Shown here: positions 29,975 to 40,361 of the stretch, in pieces
Layout of the letters: each line of letters begins with the position of its first letter
How positions within the stretch are numbered: the stretch's first letter is position 1
Assembly: GCF_011378715.1 (NCBI RefSeq)
Contig: NZ_WTKU01000004.1
Span: 62,001-126,000, forward strand
Source: Psychromonas sp. SA13A
GTDB taxonomy: Bacteria > Pseudomonadota > Gammaproteobacteria > Enterobacterales > Psychromonadaceae
Length of the DNA stretch: 64,000 nucleotides
Direction of reading: 5' to 3'
Position numbers and translations under genes: made by a program
Notes under the pieces: model-generated
Databases searched by the model: none
Seen by the model: only the letters and a program-made list of their open reading frames with translations
What the model was told of the DNA's origin: nothing

Positions 29975-31021
29975 TTAGTTAGTTTTTTTAGTTAAAAACA
30001 TTGCATCGCCATAACTAAAGAAACGGTATTTGTTTTCAATCGCAGTTTGATAAGCTTTATCTATATTTTCTTTGCCACAGAAAGCACTGACCAACATTAA
30101 TAAAGTTGATTCCGATAAGTGAAAATTAGTGATCATGGCATCAACTACCTGGAACTGATAACCCGGATAGATAAAGATACTGGTTTCAGAAAAGAAAGGA
30201 GCAAGCGCCAGCCCTTTTGCTAAGGTAACACTAGCAGCACTTTCCACGGAACGTACCGACGTTGTGCCAACCGCAATCACTCTGCCACCCGCCGCTTTAG
30301 TGGCATTAATTTTATCCACAACTTGTTGCGATACCTCTGCATACTCGCTGTGCATTTGATGATCGAGTATATTATCAACTTTAACTGGCTGAAAAGTCCC
30401 AGCCCCCACATGCAAGGTAACAAAGGCGAAATCGGTTCCTTTTGCCGTTAACTTATCTAAAATGGCTTGATCAAAGTGCAATCCCGCAGTTGGCGCAGCA
30501 ACAGCGCCGGGATTTTTATTATATACCGTTTGGTAGCGTTCTTTATCGGCATCTTCATCGGGTCTATCGATGTAAGGGGGTAAAGGCATATGGCCAATAC
30601 GCTCTAAAATTTGTAATACCGTCTCATTGCTGTCCACTTTAATTTCAAATAATGGACCTTGACGCTGCACCATTTCAGCCTTAACGTCATTTTCTAATAA
30701 TAACTGACAACCTGGTTTAGGTGATTTTGAGCTACGAACATGGGCTAGAAAAGACTTCTCATCTAATACCCGCTCCACTAGCACCTCAATTTTACCGCCC
30801 GTTTCCTTACTACCAAATAAACGCGCTGGAATAACCCGTGTATCGTTAAAGATAAGTAAATCATTAGCATTCACTAAATCAATAATATCAGTAAAGTTTA
30901 AATGGCTTAATTCGCCCGCGTTTGCCTGTAATGAAAGTAAGCGACTATGGGTACGCTCCGGCGTTGGGTAACGCGCAATCAATTCTTCAGGAAGGTGAAA
31001 AGAAAAATCAGCAACTTTCAT
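29975..31021 (-). CDS. queA: S-adenosylmethionine:tRNA ribosyltransferase-isomerase
   Basis: QueA builds epoxyqueuosine on tRNA after Tgt has inserted preQ1. The family start [19 protein letters not shown] fixes the start at the ATG at 31021, giving 348 residues. The frame stays open 55 codons upstream, but that stretch is hydrophobic junk crossing the phoU terminator. Conserved segments include [23 protein letters not shown] and [11 protein letters not shown]. It heads the tgt-yajC-secDF cluster with a 171-bp AT-rich gap before tgt. Confidence 0.96.
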   Translation of the reverse strand: MKVADFSFHLPEELIARYPTPERTHSRLLSLQANAGELSHLNFTDIIDLVNANDLLIFNDTRVIPARLFGSKETGGKIEVLVERVLDEKSFLAHVRSSKSPKPGCQLLLENDVKAEMVQRQGPLFEIKVDSNETVLQILERIGHMPLPPYIDRPDEDADKERYQTVYNKNPGAVAAPTAGLHFDQAILDKLTAKGTDFAFVTLHVGAGTFQPVKVDNILDHQMHSEYAEVSQQVVDKINATKAAGGRVIAVGTTSVRSVESAASVTLAKGLALAPFFSETSIFIYPGYQFQVVDAMITNFHLSESTLLMLVSAFCGKENIDKAYQTAIENKYRFFSYGDAMFLTKKTN

Positions 31022-31106
31022 GTAACGGTTCCAGTAAATAAAACGCGCAGTATACCTGATGCCACATGGGCTGAAAAGGTTTCTCGATTTTAAAAGCAGC
31101 AGAAAT

Positions 31107-31144
31107 ATAAAAGCGAAGCTGAATACATTCAACTTCGCTTTTAT
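31107..31144 (-). terminator. phoU terminator
   Basis: Arms of about 12 bp centred on aagcgaag / cttcgctt, extended inwards by a further five pairs after one mismatch, form a long hairpin. It lies between the phoU stop and the queA start, with T-rich sequence following on the minus strand. Confidence 0.75.
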
Positions 31145-31178
31145 AAATAGCAACGCTTGTGGGATAATCTGTCGAGCT

Positions 31179-31883
31179 TTACTCAATCAATGAATTGATC
31201 TCTTCTTCTGTTGCGTGTCGAACGTCAATCCCTTTTACTAAGTACACGATTTGCTCACAGATATTTTGGCATCTATCACCAATACGTTCGATAGCACGTG
31301 CAGAGGCTAATACATTTAATACAAAGGGTACAGAACGCGGATCTTCCATCATAAAAGTCATCAGTTCACGTAGGATACTCTCGTACTGACGATTTACTTT
31401 TTTGTCTTCATTATGCACAGCAATAGCAGTATTAATATCTAAACGAGTAAAAGCATCTAAAGCATTATGTAACATTTTTAATACAATCTGCCCCATGTTC
31501 TCTAGCCCAATTAATGAAGGCACTTTTTTACCGTGATTCTCAATGACCATTTTAGCAATCGCAACAACACTGTCCCCCACTCTTTCAAGCTCAGTTATCG
31601 TTTTCATAATGGTCAGTATTAAGCGTAAATCACTGGCGGCTGGCTGGCGCTTAGCAATGATTCGTGAACAATCTTGATCCACTTTGGTTTCAAATTGATT
31701 CACTTCATTATCTTTAACTATTACTTTACGCGCTAGCTCTAAATCATTATCTGCCATTGCTGATAAAGCATCGCCTAACTGTTGTTCAATGAGTCCACCC
31801 ATCTGCATAACTTGGTTACGCACACTTTCCAGTTCACTATTAAATTGTCCTGAAATATGACGGTTTAAGTTTAAGTTTTCCAT
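31179..31883 (-). CDS. phoU: Phosphate signalling and transport regulator PhoU
   Basis: PhoU links the Pst transporter to the PhoR kinase and keeps the Pho regulon off when phosphate is plentiful. The 234 residues form the two three-helix bundles of the family, with metal-binding [14 protein letters not shown] and [14 protein letters not shown]. It is the last gene of pstC-pstA-pstB-phoU, 13 bp after pstB. Confidence 0.96.
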   Translation of the reverse strand: MENLNLNRHISGQFNSELESVRNQVMQMGGLIEQQLGDALSAMADNDLELARKVIVKDNEVNQFETKVDQDCSRIIAKRQPAASDLRLILTIMKTITELERVGDSVVAIAKMVIENHGKKVPSLIGLENMGQIVLKMLHNALDAFTRLDINTAIAVHNEDKKVNRQYESILRELMTFMMEDPRSVPFVLNVLASARAIERIGDRCQNICEQIVYLVKGIDVRHATEEEINSLIE

Positions 31884-31896
31884 TTTTTTTCCTTAT

Positions 31897-32709
31897 CTAA
31901 CCGTAACGACCGGTGATGTAATCTTCTGTCTGTTTTTGTTTTGGTGAAGTAAACAATGTATTCGTATCTGAGTATTCAATCAATTTACCCATGTACATAA
32001 AGGCGGTTTGATCCGAGACACGCGCCGCCTGTTGCATGTTATGTGTCACAATCACCACGGTAAATTTTTTCTTAAGCTCAGTAATCAGTTCTTCAATCGT
32101 TAGTGTAGAGATAGGGTCTAGGGCAGAGGTAGGCTCGTCTAATAACAACACCTCTGGTCCAATTGCGATAGCACGAGCAATCACTAAACGTTGCTGTTGC
32201 CCACCAGAAAGACCAAAGGCATTATCGTGTAGCCTATCTTTCACTTCATTCCATAAAGCGGCACCACGCAGTGATGTTTCACAGGCTTCATCCAGTGTAC
32301 GACGATCGTTTATCCCCTGTAATCGTAAGCCATATACCACATTCTCATAAATTGACTTTGGAAAAGGATTAGGACGCTGAAATACCATGCCTATACGACG
32401 ACGTAAAGATGCAACATCTACCGATTTATCATAAATATTGATGCCTTGTAACTCTATATTACCGTCTACACGACAAATCTCTACGAGGTCATTCATGCGA
32501 TTAATACAACGTAATAACGTTGATTTACCACAACCCGATGGTCCGATAAATGCGGTGACTTTACCCTTTGGTATTTTCATCGATACGTTATGTAACGCTT
32601 GTTTGTCACCGTAAAACAGATCTAAGTTTTTAATCTCCAATGCTGTATTTTCAGCGGTTAAAGCACTTAAATCATTACCTTTTACATTTAAATTTGATAA
32701 ATCAATCAT
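31897..32709 (-). CDS. pstB: Phosphate ABC transporter ATP-binding protein PstB
   Basis: PstB is the ATPase of the high-affinity phosphate importer. The 270 residues contain Walker A (GPSGCGKST), the signature LSGGQQQRL, Walker B ([13 protein letters not shown]) and the switch His in [17 protein letters not shown] precedes the ATG. A 117-bp gap with a strong hairpin (32776-32809) separates it from pstA. Confidence 0.97.
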   Translation of the reverse strand: MIDLSNLNVKGNDLSALTAENTALEIKNLDLFYGDKQALHNVSMKIPKGKVTAFIGPSGCGKSTLLRCINRMNDLVEICRVDGNIELQGINIYDKSVDVASLRRRIGMVFQRPNPFPKSIYENVVYGLRLQGINDRRTLDEACETSLRGAALWNEVKDRLHDNAFGLSGGQQQRLVIARAIAIGPEVLLLDEPTSALDPISTLTIEELITELKKKFTVVIVTHNMQQAARVSDQTAFMYMGKLIEYSDTNTLFTSPKQKQTEDYITGRYG

Positions 32710-32775
32710 TGTCTTTCCTAATCTTTATTCACACACAAGACTGTGTCTGTTTTTAAAATGTGTCATTGATCATGT

Positions 32776-32809
32776 GCAGCCATGCGCGACTATTATCAAC
32801 GCTGGCTGC
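32776..32809 (-). repeat. GC-rich hairpin between pstA and pstB
   Basis: Arms of 10 pairs with one bulged base (gcagccatgcg / cgctggctgc) surround a 13-nt loop. There is no T-run on the minus strand. A stabiliser or processing element that sets the pstCA : pstB ratio is plausible. Confidence 0.5.
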
Positions 32810-32826
32810 GTATTATATTGTTATTT

Positions 32827-34485
32827 TTAATGCTCTAATGAGCGGTATTTTTCACGTAAATTATTACGGATTGAAATGGCCGCTAAATTTAAGCCAATAA
32901 TCACAGTCACTAATAAGAATGAAGTGGCATACACCAGTGGTCTTGCCGCTTCTACATTTGGACTTTGGAAACCAACATCATAGATGTGGAAGCCAAGGTG
33001 CATGAACTTTCTATCCAAGTGTAAGAATGGGAAATTGCCATCTACAGGTAACGTGGGCGCTATCTTCACCACACCAACCAACATTAAAGGAGCTACTTCA
33101 CCCGCGGCGCGAGCAACGGCTAAGATCAGTCCCGTCATAATAGCAGGGCTCGCCATTGGAATAACAATACGCCATAACGTTTCCGACTTGGTTGCGCCTA
33201 ATGCTAATGAACCTTCGCGTAGTGTACTTGGGATGCGGCTTAGTCCTTCCTCAGTTGACACAATTACCACGGGTAAGGTCAAAATAGCCAAAGTTAACGC
33301 TGACCACAATACACCAGGAGAACCAAAAGTAGGTGTTGGTAATGCTTCTGGGTAAAGTAGCTGGTCAATACTGCCACCTAAGATATACACAAAGAATCCT
33401 AAACCAAATACACCGTAAACAATTGACGGAACCCCCGCTAAGTTAATCACAGCAATACGAATAAATTTAGTAATATTATTTTTTCCGGCATATTCATGCA
33501 GATAAATAGCAGCAACCACACCAAATGGGGTAACGATCACAGCCATTAACATCACCATGAATACGGTACCAAAAATAGCAGGGAAAACACCACCTTCGGT
33601 ATTAGCTTCTCGCGGGTCGCTACTTACAAACTTATAAACCTGATGGAACCAATGCCCTACTTTCTGCATAAAGCTCATGTCATTAGGTTGATAGAAATCT
33701 AAGATATAAGATAACGGCATCGTTACTAAACGCCCAGTCATATCTTTCACTACCACACTATCGCGTTTAGCTTGATCTCGGTAATCAAATAACTCATTTT
33801 CTAATGCTAAGTACTCGGCGCGTAAGCTATCACTTTGAGCAGCAAATTCAGCGACCTTTTGTGCTGTTAAACTACCATCAAGCTCTAATTTTCGTTTATT
33901 TAAGCGAATTCGATCTAAGTCGTAGTTGATACGCCCAATATCACCAGTCAGCAATGCATGCTCTTTGTCTCGAAATTCAAGCGCACGTTCAATGCGCTTA
34001 TTTAACTCATCAACCAAGCCACTTTTTTCAATATTTAACTTCTGCTTACCCTCATTGATAGCGTCAAGGTATCCATAAAAATTACCGTTTTTGGTTCTTT
34101 CAAACACAACAATATCGTTGGCAATTTTTTTATCTTTAATAATAGTTTCCAATATCCATTGGAAATCCAAATCAACATACTCACGGTTACCTATTTTAAT
34201 CAAAAAGCGTTGCAAAGAATCGCCTTCGTTCTCAAGACCGATCACCCCTGCATCAAGTAACTGTTGCTTTAGTACACTTTCAGTGTCGTATATTTCACCT
34301 ATTAATACTGATTTTTGACCTTGCTCATTTTGCATATCAAACTCATACACAGTAGCAGGCCAAAAGAAACTTAATCCTCTCCATCCGATTAATAAGAACA
34401 ACCCTATTACAGCAATCAAACTCAAACTTACAGCGCCACCGGTCATCCAAATCCACGGTGTGCCTGATTTAAACCACTTACCCAT
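32827..34485 (-). CDS. pstA: Phosphate ABC transporter permease PstA, long form
   Basis: This is the inner-membrane permease subunit. At 552 residues it is almost twice the length of E. coli PstA. An N-terminal membrane segment (about 12-40) is followed by a periplasmic region of about 240 residues that includes charged, coiled-coil-prone helix (about 165-245). The standard six-segment permease then follows, with the EAA loop EGSLALGATKSETLWRIV. The long form is typical of marine gammaproteobacteria. It starts 16 bp after pstC. Confidence 0.92.
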   Translation of the reverse strand: MGKWFKSGTPWIWMTGGAVSLSLIAVIGLFLLIGWRGLSFFWPATVYEFDMQNEQGQKSVLIGEIYDTESVLKQQLLDAGVIGLENEGDSLQRFLIKIGNREYVDLDFQWILETIIKDKKIANDIVVFERTKNGNFYGYLDAINEGKQKLNIEKSGLVDELNKRIERALEFRDKEHALLTGDIGRINYDLDRIRLNKRKLELDGSLTAQKVAEFAAQSDSLRAEYLALENELFDYRDQAKRDSVVVKDMTGRLVTMPLSYILDFYQPNDMSFMQKVGHWFHQVYKFVSSDPREANTEGGVFPAIFGTVFMVMLMAVIVTPFGVVAAIYLHEYAGKNNITKFIRIAVINLAGVPSIVYGVFGLGFFVYILGGSIDQLLYPEALPTPTFGSPGVLWSALTLAILTLPVVIVSTEEGLSRIPSTLREGSLALGATKSETLWRIVIPMASPAIMTGLILAVARAAGEVAPLMLVGVVKIAPTLPVDGNFPFLHLDRKFMHLGFHIYDVGFQSPNVEAARPLVYATSFLLVTVIIGLNLAAISIRNNLREKYRSLEH

Positions 34486-34501
34486 AATAACTAACTCCTA
34501 T

Positions 34502-36727
34502 TTATAGGCTTGAATATTTTTCACGCAAACGCTGACGAACAAACTCAGCAATGGTGTTGAAAAAGAAGGTGAAGATGAACAATACAAATGCGGCTAGGAA
34601 TAGGACGCGGTAATGTGAACTACCCACTTCAGATTCAGGCATTTCAACAGCAATATTCGCTGATAAAGAACGCATACCTTCAAAGATGTTCCAATCCATA
34701 ATCGGGGTATTACCCGTCGCCATTAGTACGATCATAGTTTCACCCACTGCGCGTCCCATACCCATCATCACCGCAGAAAAAATACCTGGGCTAGCGGTTA
34801 AAATAACCACTTTAGAAAGAGTCTGCCAACGTGTTGCTCCTAACGCCAATGACCCCATTGTTAAACTCTTTGGTACACTAAAAATAGCATCCTCAGCAAT
34901 CGAGAAAATGGTTGGGATAACTGCAAACCCCATCGCAATACCAACAATAAGCGAGTTACGTTGGTCAAAATTAATGCCTAATTCATTAGTCAAATACATA
35001 CGCGTATCACCATTGAATAACCATAATTCAAGCGTATCGCTAAAGGACATAGATAAATAACCCGCAGCCACCAAAATAGGTAATAGGACCAGCGGTAACA
35101 CACCTTCGCTGATTTTATCGCTTAATGACTTGGGTAAATTCGACCAAATCAGGGCTGCTACTAACACGCTAGCAGGTAAGGTAATTAATAATAATATGAT
35201 CCCAGGTAATTGGCTTTCAACAATAGGTGCTAACCATAGGCCTGCTAAAAACCCTAAAATAACCGTAGGTAATGCTTCCATGATTTCTACGGTAGGTTTG
35301 ATATAAGTTCTAATGCTTGGCGCCATAAAGTAAGCAGTGTAAATAGCCGCTGAAATACCAATGGGCACAGCAAATAACATGGCATAGAATGCTGCTTTGA
35401 TGGTACCAAATGAAATCGGTACTAAACTCATTTTTGCTTCAAAGTCATCACTTGCAGATGTCGACTGCCACACATATTGCGGTTCAGGATATCCCTCATA
35501 CCAAACTTCTTGCCATAATGCAGACCAAGTGATCTCAGGATGTTCATTTTCAACATGATAAAGTGTAATAGACTTGCTATCTGCGCTGAGGATTGCATTC
35601 GCACGCGGAGAGATAGCTACGATTAAGTTACCTGCTTCAGTAATAGACTCAGTTAATAACTCAGTTTCGCCTGTGGTATGAAAAATAGATAAGTCACCGG
35701 AAGCTGTCGTGGTTAAAAAACCTTTACGGAAAAACTCAGGAACAATACTAGTCACCGCTGATGATGATTTAAAATCACGAATGAAAGTAAATTCACGTTT
35801 ATTATCACTTAACACTTCAAACCACTGGCTGATCACACCGTTATCATTAGCGACTAACAATGAACTAGCTCCGGTTAGTAAAGCCATATGACTAACATTA
35901 CTACCTTTTGCATTGATTTTAAGTGCCGCAGTGATATGTATATTGTTAGTTTCGGAAACATCGTAAACCAACAAATCATTTCCACTACGTACAAATAATT
36001 TGCTCAGATTAGGTGTTAATAGTAATTGATCTACTTGTTGAGGAAATGAAGGTAATTTAAATAACGATTGCTCCCAAACCGTTTCATCGGTCATCATATT
36101 TTCTTCAGCGGTTAATAGTAGAAACAACCCTTCGCCATTACCTTGTACTGCAGCTAAACCGGCATATTCAGGATTTATCTCAAAAGCTAAATGCGTTAAT
36201 GCTTGCTTATCTTCAGAAACAATAAAATTATCTTCACCAAGAGGGAAACTAACTTCAGGCGTAATTAAGCGTTTATCTTTGGGATAAGATGTCACAAAAC
36301 TTGGTTTAACAATCTTCACTTCACCTCGATCATTACTGATTGCATAAATACCCGTAGACGCCATTGTTTTAGCAATATGCTGAGTATTAGTTAAGGCTTG
36401 GTACTGTAGTAAGTTTTCGCCTAAATCATTTTTCCTCAATGAATAAAAGCTTAATAAACCTTGTTCATCCAGCTGGTAGCTAACTTCATTTTGCTCATCC
36501 AGACCCAATGCATAAATTTTTGTTGAATCTTGACGTTGAAAGGATTGTGTTTGTTCGATACTCACGGGTGCAAAAATAGGCAATACGACATACAATAAAT
36601 ACCCAAAAATTAATAACAATGCGACAAGCACCAATGTGCCGCCTCCTGTTACACCATATTTAACCAACTTATCCTTAACCACTCGCTTTTTATTCGCTTG
36701 CAGCGTGGTCGCTAAATCACGTTCCAT
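34502..36727 (-). CDS. pstC: Phosphate ABC transporter permease PstC, long form
   Basis: This is the partner permease, at 741 residues more than double the E. coli length. One membrane segment at about 24-50 is followed by a periplasmic domain of roughly 370 residues with repeated strand patterns resembling WD40 blades (e.g. SLLVANDNGVISQW). The permease proper occupies the last 300 residues, with the EAA loop GSLALGATRWQTLSKVV. Transcription very likely starts from the Pho-box promoter just upstream. GGAGA lies before the ATG. No pstS gene adjoins it, so the binding protein must be encoded elsewhere. Confidence 0.92.
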   Translation of the reverse strand: MERDLATTLQANKKRVVKDKLVKYGVTGGGTLVLVALLLIFGYLLYVVLPIFAPVSIEQTQSFQRQDSTKIYALGLDEQNEVSYQLDEQGLLSFYSLRKNDLGENLLQYQALTNTQHIAKTMASTGIYAISNDRGEVKIVKPSFVTSYPKDKRLITPEVSFPLGEDNFIVSEDKQALTHLAFEINPEYAGLAAVQGNGEGLFLLLTAEENMMTDETVWEQSLFKLPSFPQQVDQLLLTPNLSKLFVRSGNDLLVYDVSETNNIHITAALKINAKGSNVSHMALLTGASSLLVANDNGVISQWFEVLSDNKREFTFIRDFKSSSAVTSIVPEFFRKGFLTTTASGDLSIFHTTGETELLTESITEAGNLIVAISPRANAILSADSKSITLYHVENEHPEITWSALWQEVWYEGYPEPQYVWQSTSASDDFEAKMSLVPISFGTIKAAFYAMLFAVPIGISAAIYTAYFMAPSIRTYIKPTVEIMEALPTVILGFLAGLWLAPIVESQLPGIILLLITLPASVLVAALIWSNLPKSLSDKISEGVLPLVLLPILVAAGYLSMSFSDTLELWLFNGDTRMYLTNELGINFDQRNSLIVGIAMGFAVIPTIFSIAEDAIFSVPKSLTMGSLALGATRWQTLSKVVILTASPGIFSAVMMGMGRAVGETMIVLMATGNTPIMDWNIFEGMRSLSANIAVEMPESEVGSSHYRVLFLAAFVLFIFTFFFNTIAEFVRQRLREKYSSL

Positions 36728-36757
36728 TTACTATCTCCAACATAATTGATGTGGACG

Positions 36758-36763
36758 ATTATA
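36758..36763 (-). promoter_or_regulatory. -10 element of the pstC promoter
   Basis: A perfect TATAAT on the minus strand lies 10 bases downstream of the Pho box, the spacing of PhoB-activated promoters in which the box replaces the -35 element. Transcription would start about 25 bases before the pstC ATG. Confidence 0.8.
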
Positions 36764-36773
36764 TTGCTCTTAT

Positions 36774-36791
36774 GTGACAGTTATATGACAA
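36774..36791 (-). promoter_or_regulatory. Pho box (PhoB binding site) upstream of pstC
   Basis: The minus-strand sequence TTGTCATATAACTGTCAC matches the Pho-box consensus CTGTCATA(A/T)A(A/T)CTGTCA(C/T) at 17 of 18 positions. The two TGTCA direct repeats are 11 bases apart. It is 47 bp upstream of pstC. Confidence 0.92.
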
Positions 36792-37031
36792 CCTTATTGA
36801 TACTGACATTTATAGTAACTGCATTAAATAACCAATCAATTTTGCTGGTTAAAACGCATCTCTTGCAGGTTTTAAATTTTGTAAAGAAAAGGCATTGCGT
36901 TACAAATATTGCAGATAAATCTCATAGATAAAAGCTTGAGATTGTTACTGAAGTAAAAGTCATATCTGCCAGTAAGGTAAGGTTTAGATGATGTAATCAA
37001 AGTAGAGAAAGATGGGGAGGAATTTTAGATC

Positions 37032-37060
37032 AAAAAAAAGGAGACAAAATGCCTCCTTCT
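37032..37060 (-). terminator. Terminator of the rplT unit
   Basis: On the minus strand a 6-bp stem (aaggag / ctcctt) with a 9-nt loop runs into a tract of T, about 25 bp past the rplT stop. Confidence 0.75.
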
Positions 37061-37083
37061 TCAATTATGTTAATCAATAATGA

Positions 37084-37440
37084 TTAAGCTAGCGCTTTTT
37101 TTGCAACTTCTACTAAATGAGCAAATGTTGCTTTATCAAATACAGCGATGTCAGCTAGGATCTTACGATCGATTTCAACAGAAGCCTTTTTAAGACCATT
37201 GATGAAACGGCTGTAAGATAATCCGCTAATACGAGATGCAGCGTTAATACGTGCAATCCATAGTTGACGGAACTGACGTTTACGTTGACGACGGTCGCGG
37301 TAAGCGTATTGACCAGCTTTAGTTACTGCTTGAACTGCTACGCGATAAACACGTGAACGAGCTCCGTAATAACCTTTAGCTTGTTTTAAGACTTTTTTAT
37401 GGCGTGCACGAGCTTGTACACCGCGTTTTACTCTTGGCAT
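37084..37440 (-). CDS. rplT: 50S ribosomal protein L20
   Basis: L20 is an early 23S rRNA-binding assembly protein and, in E. coli, represses its own operon. The 118 residues begin [19 protein letters not shown] and include [10 protein letters not shown] and [16 protein letters not shown], all family hallmarks. AAGGAA precedes the ATG. It is the last gene of thrS-infC-rpmI-rplT. Confidence 0.98.
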   Translation of the reverse strand: MPRVKRGVQARARHKKVLKQAKGYYGARSRVYRVAVQAVTKAGQYAYRDRRQRKRQFRQLWIARINAASRISGLSYSRFINGLKKASVEIDRKILADIAVFDKATFAHLVEVAKKALA

Positions 37441-37456
37441 TTTATATATTCCTTAC

Positions 37457-37654
37457 TTAAGCGAATGGTAACATTCTGTTAATACTAGGTACGTCTACTT
37501 TAGCTACCATGCTTTGAGCACGTAGATGGCGTTTACGTTTAGTAGATTTCTTAGTAAGGATATGACGTAAGTGAGATTGCTTACGTTTAAAACCACCAGA
37601 AGCAGTCTTTTTAAAGCGCTTTGCAGCACCTTTGTTAGATTTCATTTTAGGCAT
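37457..37654 (-). CDS. rpmI: 50S ribosomal protein L35
   Basis: L35 is a 65-residue basic ribosomal protein. The start [15 protein letters not shown] and the [17 protein letters not shown] segment are diagnostic. CGGAG lies before the ATG. It sits between infC (about 96 bp upstream) and rplT (16 bp downstream). Confidence 0.98.
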   Translation of the reverse strand: MPKMKSNKGAAKRFKKTASGGFKRKQSHLRHILTKKSTKRKRHLRAQSMVAKVDVPSINRMLPFA

Positions 37655-37750
37655 TGCGAACTCCGCATTGTTAAAATATTAAATTAAACCAGTAAGGCGA
37701 GTAAATAGTGCGAATATTCTCACATTCGCACATCAATACTACTTTATGCC

Positions 37751-38293
37751 TTAGCTAGCACGTTTAGGGCCAAGTACCATCACCATTTGACGACCTTCCA
37801 GCTTAGGGAAGGATTCGACAGTTGAGATTTCAGCTAAATCGTTTTTAACGCGATTTAGTAATTCCATCCCAAGTGATTGATGCGCCATTTCACGACCACG
37901 AAAACGTAGCGTTACTTTGGCTTTGTTACCCTCTTCAAGAAAGCGTATCAGGCTGCGTAGTTTTACCTGATAATCGCCATCATCAGTCCCAGGACGGAAT
38001 TTTATTTCCTTCAACTGAACCTGTTTCTGATTCTTCCGTTGTTCTTTAACGGATTTACTCTTTTCAAAGAGAAATTTGCCATAGTTCATGATGCGACAAA
38101 CTGGCGGCTCAGCATTTGGGCTAATTTCTACTAGATCCAAATCTGCGTCAAATGCCATGTTTTTTGCTTCTTCTAAAGAAACAATACCTACCGGCTTACC
38201 TTCTGAATCAGAAAGACGTACTTCAGTACCAGTTATTTCATCGTTTAAACGATGTTTATTGCCCGTTTGCGGGGCTTTTTTTGCACCTTTTAT
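37751..38293 (-). CDS. infC: Translation initiation factor IF-3, probable AUA start codon
   Basis: IF-3 discriminates against non-canonical start codons and wrong initiator tRNA on the 30S subunit. The family pattern is clear ([18 protein letters not shown]-type [43 protein letters not shown]). There is no ATG, GTG or TTG at a usable place. A strong GGAGGA is followed after 7 bases by ATA AAA GGT at 38293, exactly where E. coli infC has AUU AAA GGC. Starting there gives 180 residues, the E. coli length. The TTG at 38308 overlaps the ribosome binding site itself. A rare start allows IF-3 to repress its own translation. The thrS stop is 20 bp upstream. Confidence 0.93.
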   Translation of the reverse strand: MKGAKKAPQTGNKHRLNDEITGTEVRLSDSEGKPVGIVSLEEAKNMAFDADLDLVEISPNAEPPVCRIMNYGKFLFEKSKSVKEQRKNQKQVQLKEIKFRPGTDDGDYQVKLRSLIRFLEEGNKAKVTLRFRGREMAHQSLGMELLNRVKNDLAEISTVESFPKLEGRQMVMVLGPKRAS

Positions 38294-38313
38294 AACAAAT
38301 TCCTCCAAGTGAT

Positions 38314-40221
38314 TTATGATCGTGCGATGATTTCTTGTTTTACATGGTCAACAAAATCATTAACCTGCATTTTACCAAGGTCATCACCCTTACGTGTTCT
38401 TACTGCAACTTCATTTGCTTCGACCTCTTGGTCACCCACAACTAATAAGTAAGGAACGCGCTTTAATGTATGCTCGCGGATTTTAAAGCCTATTTTCTCA
38501 TTTCTCAAGTCCGAAATGGCTCTAACACCCGATTTTTTCAATTTATTTACTACTTCCGTGACAAAATCAGACTGTTTGTCCGTAATATTCATCACAACCA
38601 CCTGTTGAGGTGATAACCAAGTTGGGTAAATACCTGCATACTCTTCAGTTAAGATACCAATGAAACGCTCTAAAGAACCAAGGATTGCACGGTGAATCAT
38701 CACTGGTGTATGTCGTTCGTTATCTTCACCAACATAAGTTGCGTCTAAACGACCCGGCATTGAAAAATCTAACTGTATTGTACCACATTGCCATGCACGA
38801 CCTAAACAATCATACAAGGTAAATTCTATTTTTGGACCATAGAAAGCACCTTCTCCTGGCAAGTACTCAAACTTAACACCGTTTTCATCTAATGCATTTG
38901 CTAAAGCTGCTTCAGATTTATCCCATGTAGCGTCATCACCAACACGTTTTTCAGGACGAGTAGATAATTTAACCACAATATCTTCAAAGCCAAATGTTTT
39001 ATAACATTCAAATACCATATTGATACAAGCAGATACTTCTTCAAGAATTTGAGCTTCTGTACAGAATATATGCGCATCATCTTGTGTAAAGCCACGTACG
39101 CGCATTAAACCATGCAAAGAACCTGATGGCTCGTTACGGTGACATGAGCCAAACTCAGATAAACGTAATGGTAGATCTCGGTACGATTTTAAACCTTGAT
39201 TAAAGATTTGTACGTGACCAGGACAGTTCATTGGCTTGATTGCATAATCTCTGTTTTCACTACAAGTACAGAACATGCCATCTTTATATTTATCCCAATG
39301 ACCCGATTTTTCCCATAAAGAACGATCTAGAATCTGTGGTGCTTTTACTTCTTGGTAACCAAAAGCTACGGTCTGTTCGCGAATGTAACTTTCAAGCTCG
39401 CGGAAGATAGTCCAACCATTTGGATGCCAGAACACCATTCCTGGCGCTTCTTCTTGCATATGATAAAGATCTAACTGCTTACCAATTTTACGGTGGTCAC
39501 GTTTAGCAGCCTCTTCAAGACGTTTTAAATAAGCATTTAACTGTTTTTTGTCTGCCCAAGCTGTACCGTAGATACGCTGTAGCATTTTATTATCAGAGTC
39601 AGCACGCCAATATGCGCCTGATACTTTCATCAATTTAAACCATTGGCTAAATTTCATCATCGGTACATGAGGACCACGACACATATCGATATATTCTTCA
39701 TGATGATATAAACCAGGACGATCTTCTTTATCAATACCTTCAAGAATTTCTAATTTGTATGGTTCATTACGTTCAGTGAATACAGCAATAGCTTCATCAA
39801 CGCTGACTTTCTTTTTAACAACTTGATAGTTAGTTTTAACTAACTGTTGCATGCGTTTTTCAATTTTAGCTAACTCTTCATCATTAATGGTTACATCAAG
39901 ATCAATATCATAGTAAAAACCATTATCAATGGTTGGTCCTATTGCCATTTTTGCTTGTGGATACAATTGTTTAATTGCATGGCCTAACAAATGAGCACAA
40001 GAGTGACGTAATATTTCTAAACCTTCATCATCTTTATTGGTGATGATTGAAACTTCTGCATCGTGTTCAATAGGGTCACAAGCATCAACAAGTTGTCCGT
40101 TAACGCGACCTGCAATACAAGCTTTCGCTAAACCGGGGCCGATATCTGCTGCGATATCCATAATTGAAGTAGTAGTGTCAAATTGACGTTGATTTCCATC
40201 GGGAAGAGTAATAATTGGCAT
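38314..40221 (-). CDS. thrS: Threonyl-tRNA synthetase
   Basis: ThrS charges tRNA-Thr and edits mischarged serine. The 635 residues show a TGS domain (1-60), the editing domain with [16 protein letters not shown] and the GFYYDIDLD segment, the class-II catalytic core with [10 protein letters not shown] (zinc Cys), motif 2 CHRNEPSG and FTQDDAHIF, and a C-terminal anticodon domain. GAGGA precedes the ATG. It heads the unit with infC, rpmI and rplT. The leader of about 30-140 nt could carry the tRNA-like operator known from E. coli, but I could not confirm a fold. Confidence 0.97.
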   Translation of the reverse strand: MPIITLPDGNQRQFDTTTSIMDIAADIGPGLAKACIAGRVNGQLVDACDPIEHDAEVSIITNKDDEGLEILRHSCAHLLGHAIKQLYPQAKMAIGPTIDNGFYYDIDLDVTINDEELAKIEKRMQQLVKTNYQVVKKKVSVDEAIAVFTERNEPYKLEILEGIDKEDRPGLYHHEEYIDMCRGPHVPMMKFSQWFKLMKVSGAYWRADSDNKMLQRIYGTAWADKKQLNAYLKRLEEAAKRDHRKIGKQLDLYHMQEEAPGMVFWHPNGWTIFRELESYIREQTVAFGYQEVKAPQILDRSLWEKSGHWDKYKDGMFCTCSENRDYAIKPMNCPGHVQIFNQGLKSYRDLPLRLSEFGSCHRNEPSGSLHGLMRVRGFTQDDAHIFCTEAQILEEVSACINMVFECYKTFGFEDIVVKLSTRPEKRVGDDATWDKSEAALANALDENGVKFEYLPGEGAFYGPKIEFTLYDCLGRAWQCGTIQLDFSMPGRLDATYVGEDNERHTPVMIHRAILGSLERFIGILTEEYAGIYPTWLSPQQVVVMNITDKQSDFVTEVVNKLKKSGVRAISDLRNEKIGFKIREHTLKRVPYLLVVGDQEVEANEVAVRTRKGDDLGKMQVNDFVDHVKQEIIARS

Positions 40222-40361
40222 GCTAATTCCTCACAGTGATGCTTCCAACCAAAAAGCATTTGTATTTGTTAAAATTGAGGAAAGTATTTTAGAGTATTAA
40301 GGAGCACAATAAAAGGTATTGAAGGTTAATTTATCAATACTCCCCTAAATTCTATCTATTT

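Larger units (their letters stand above)
36728..37083. other. Intergenic region pstC-rplT (356 bp)
   Basis: It contains the Pho-box promoter of pstC (36758-36791) and the terminator of the thrS-infC-rpmI-rplT unit (37030-37060). The remaining roughly 230 bp hold no gene I can support. Confidence 0.6.

Noticed and set aside
29975-31186. Long form of QueA starting at 31186
   Set aside because: The extra 55 residues do not belong to the family, cross the phoU terminator and reach into phoU; the ATG at 31021 aligns with the conserved start.
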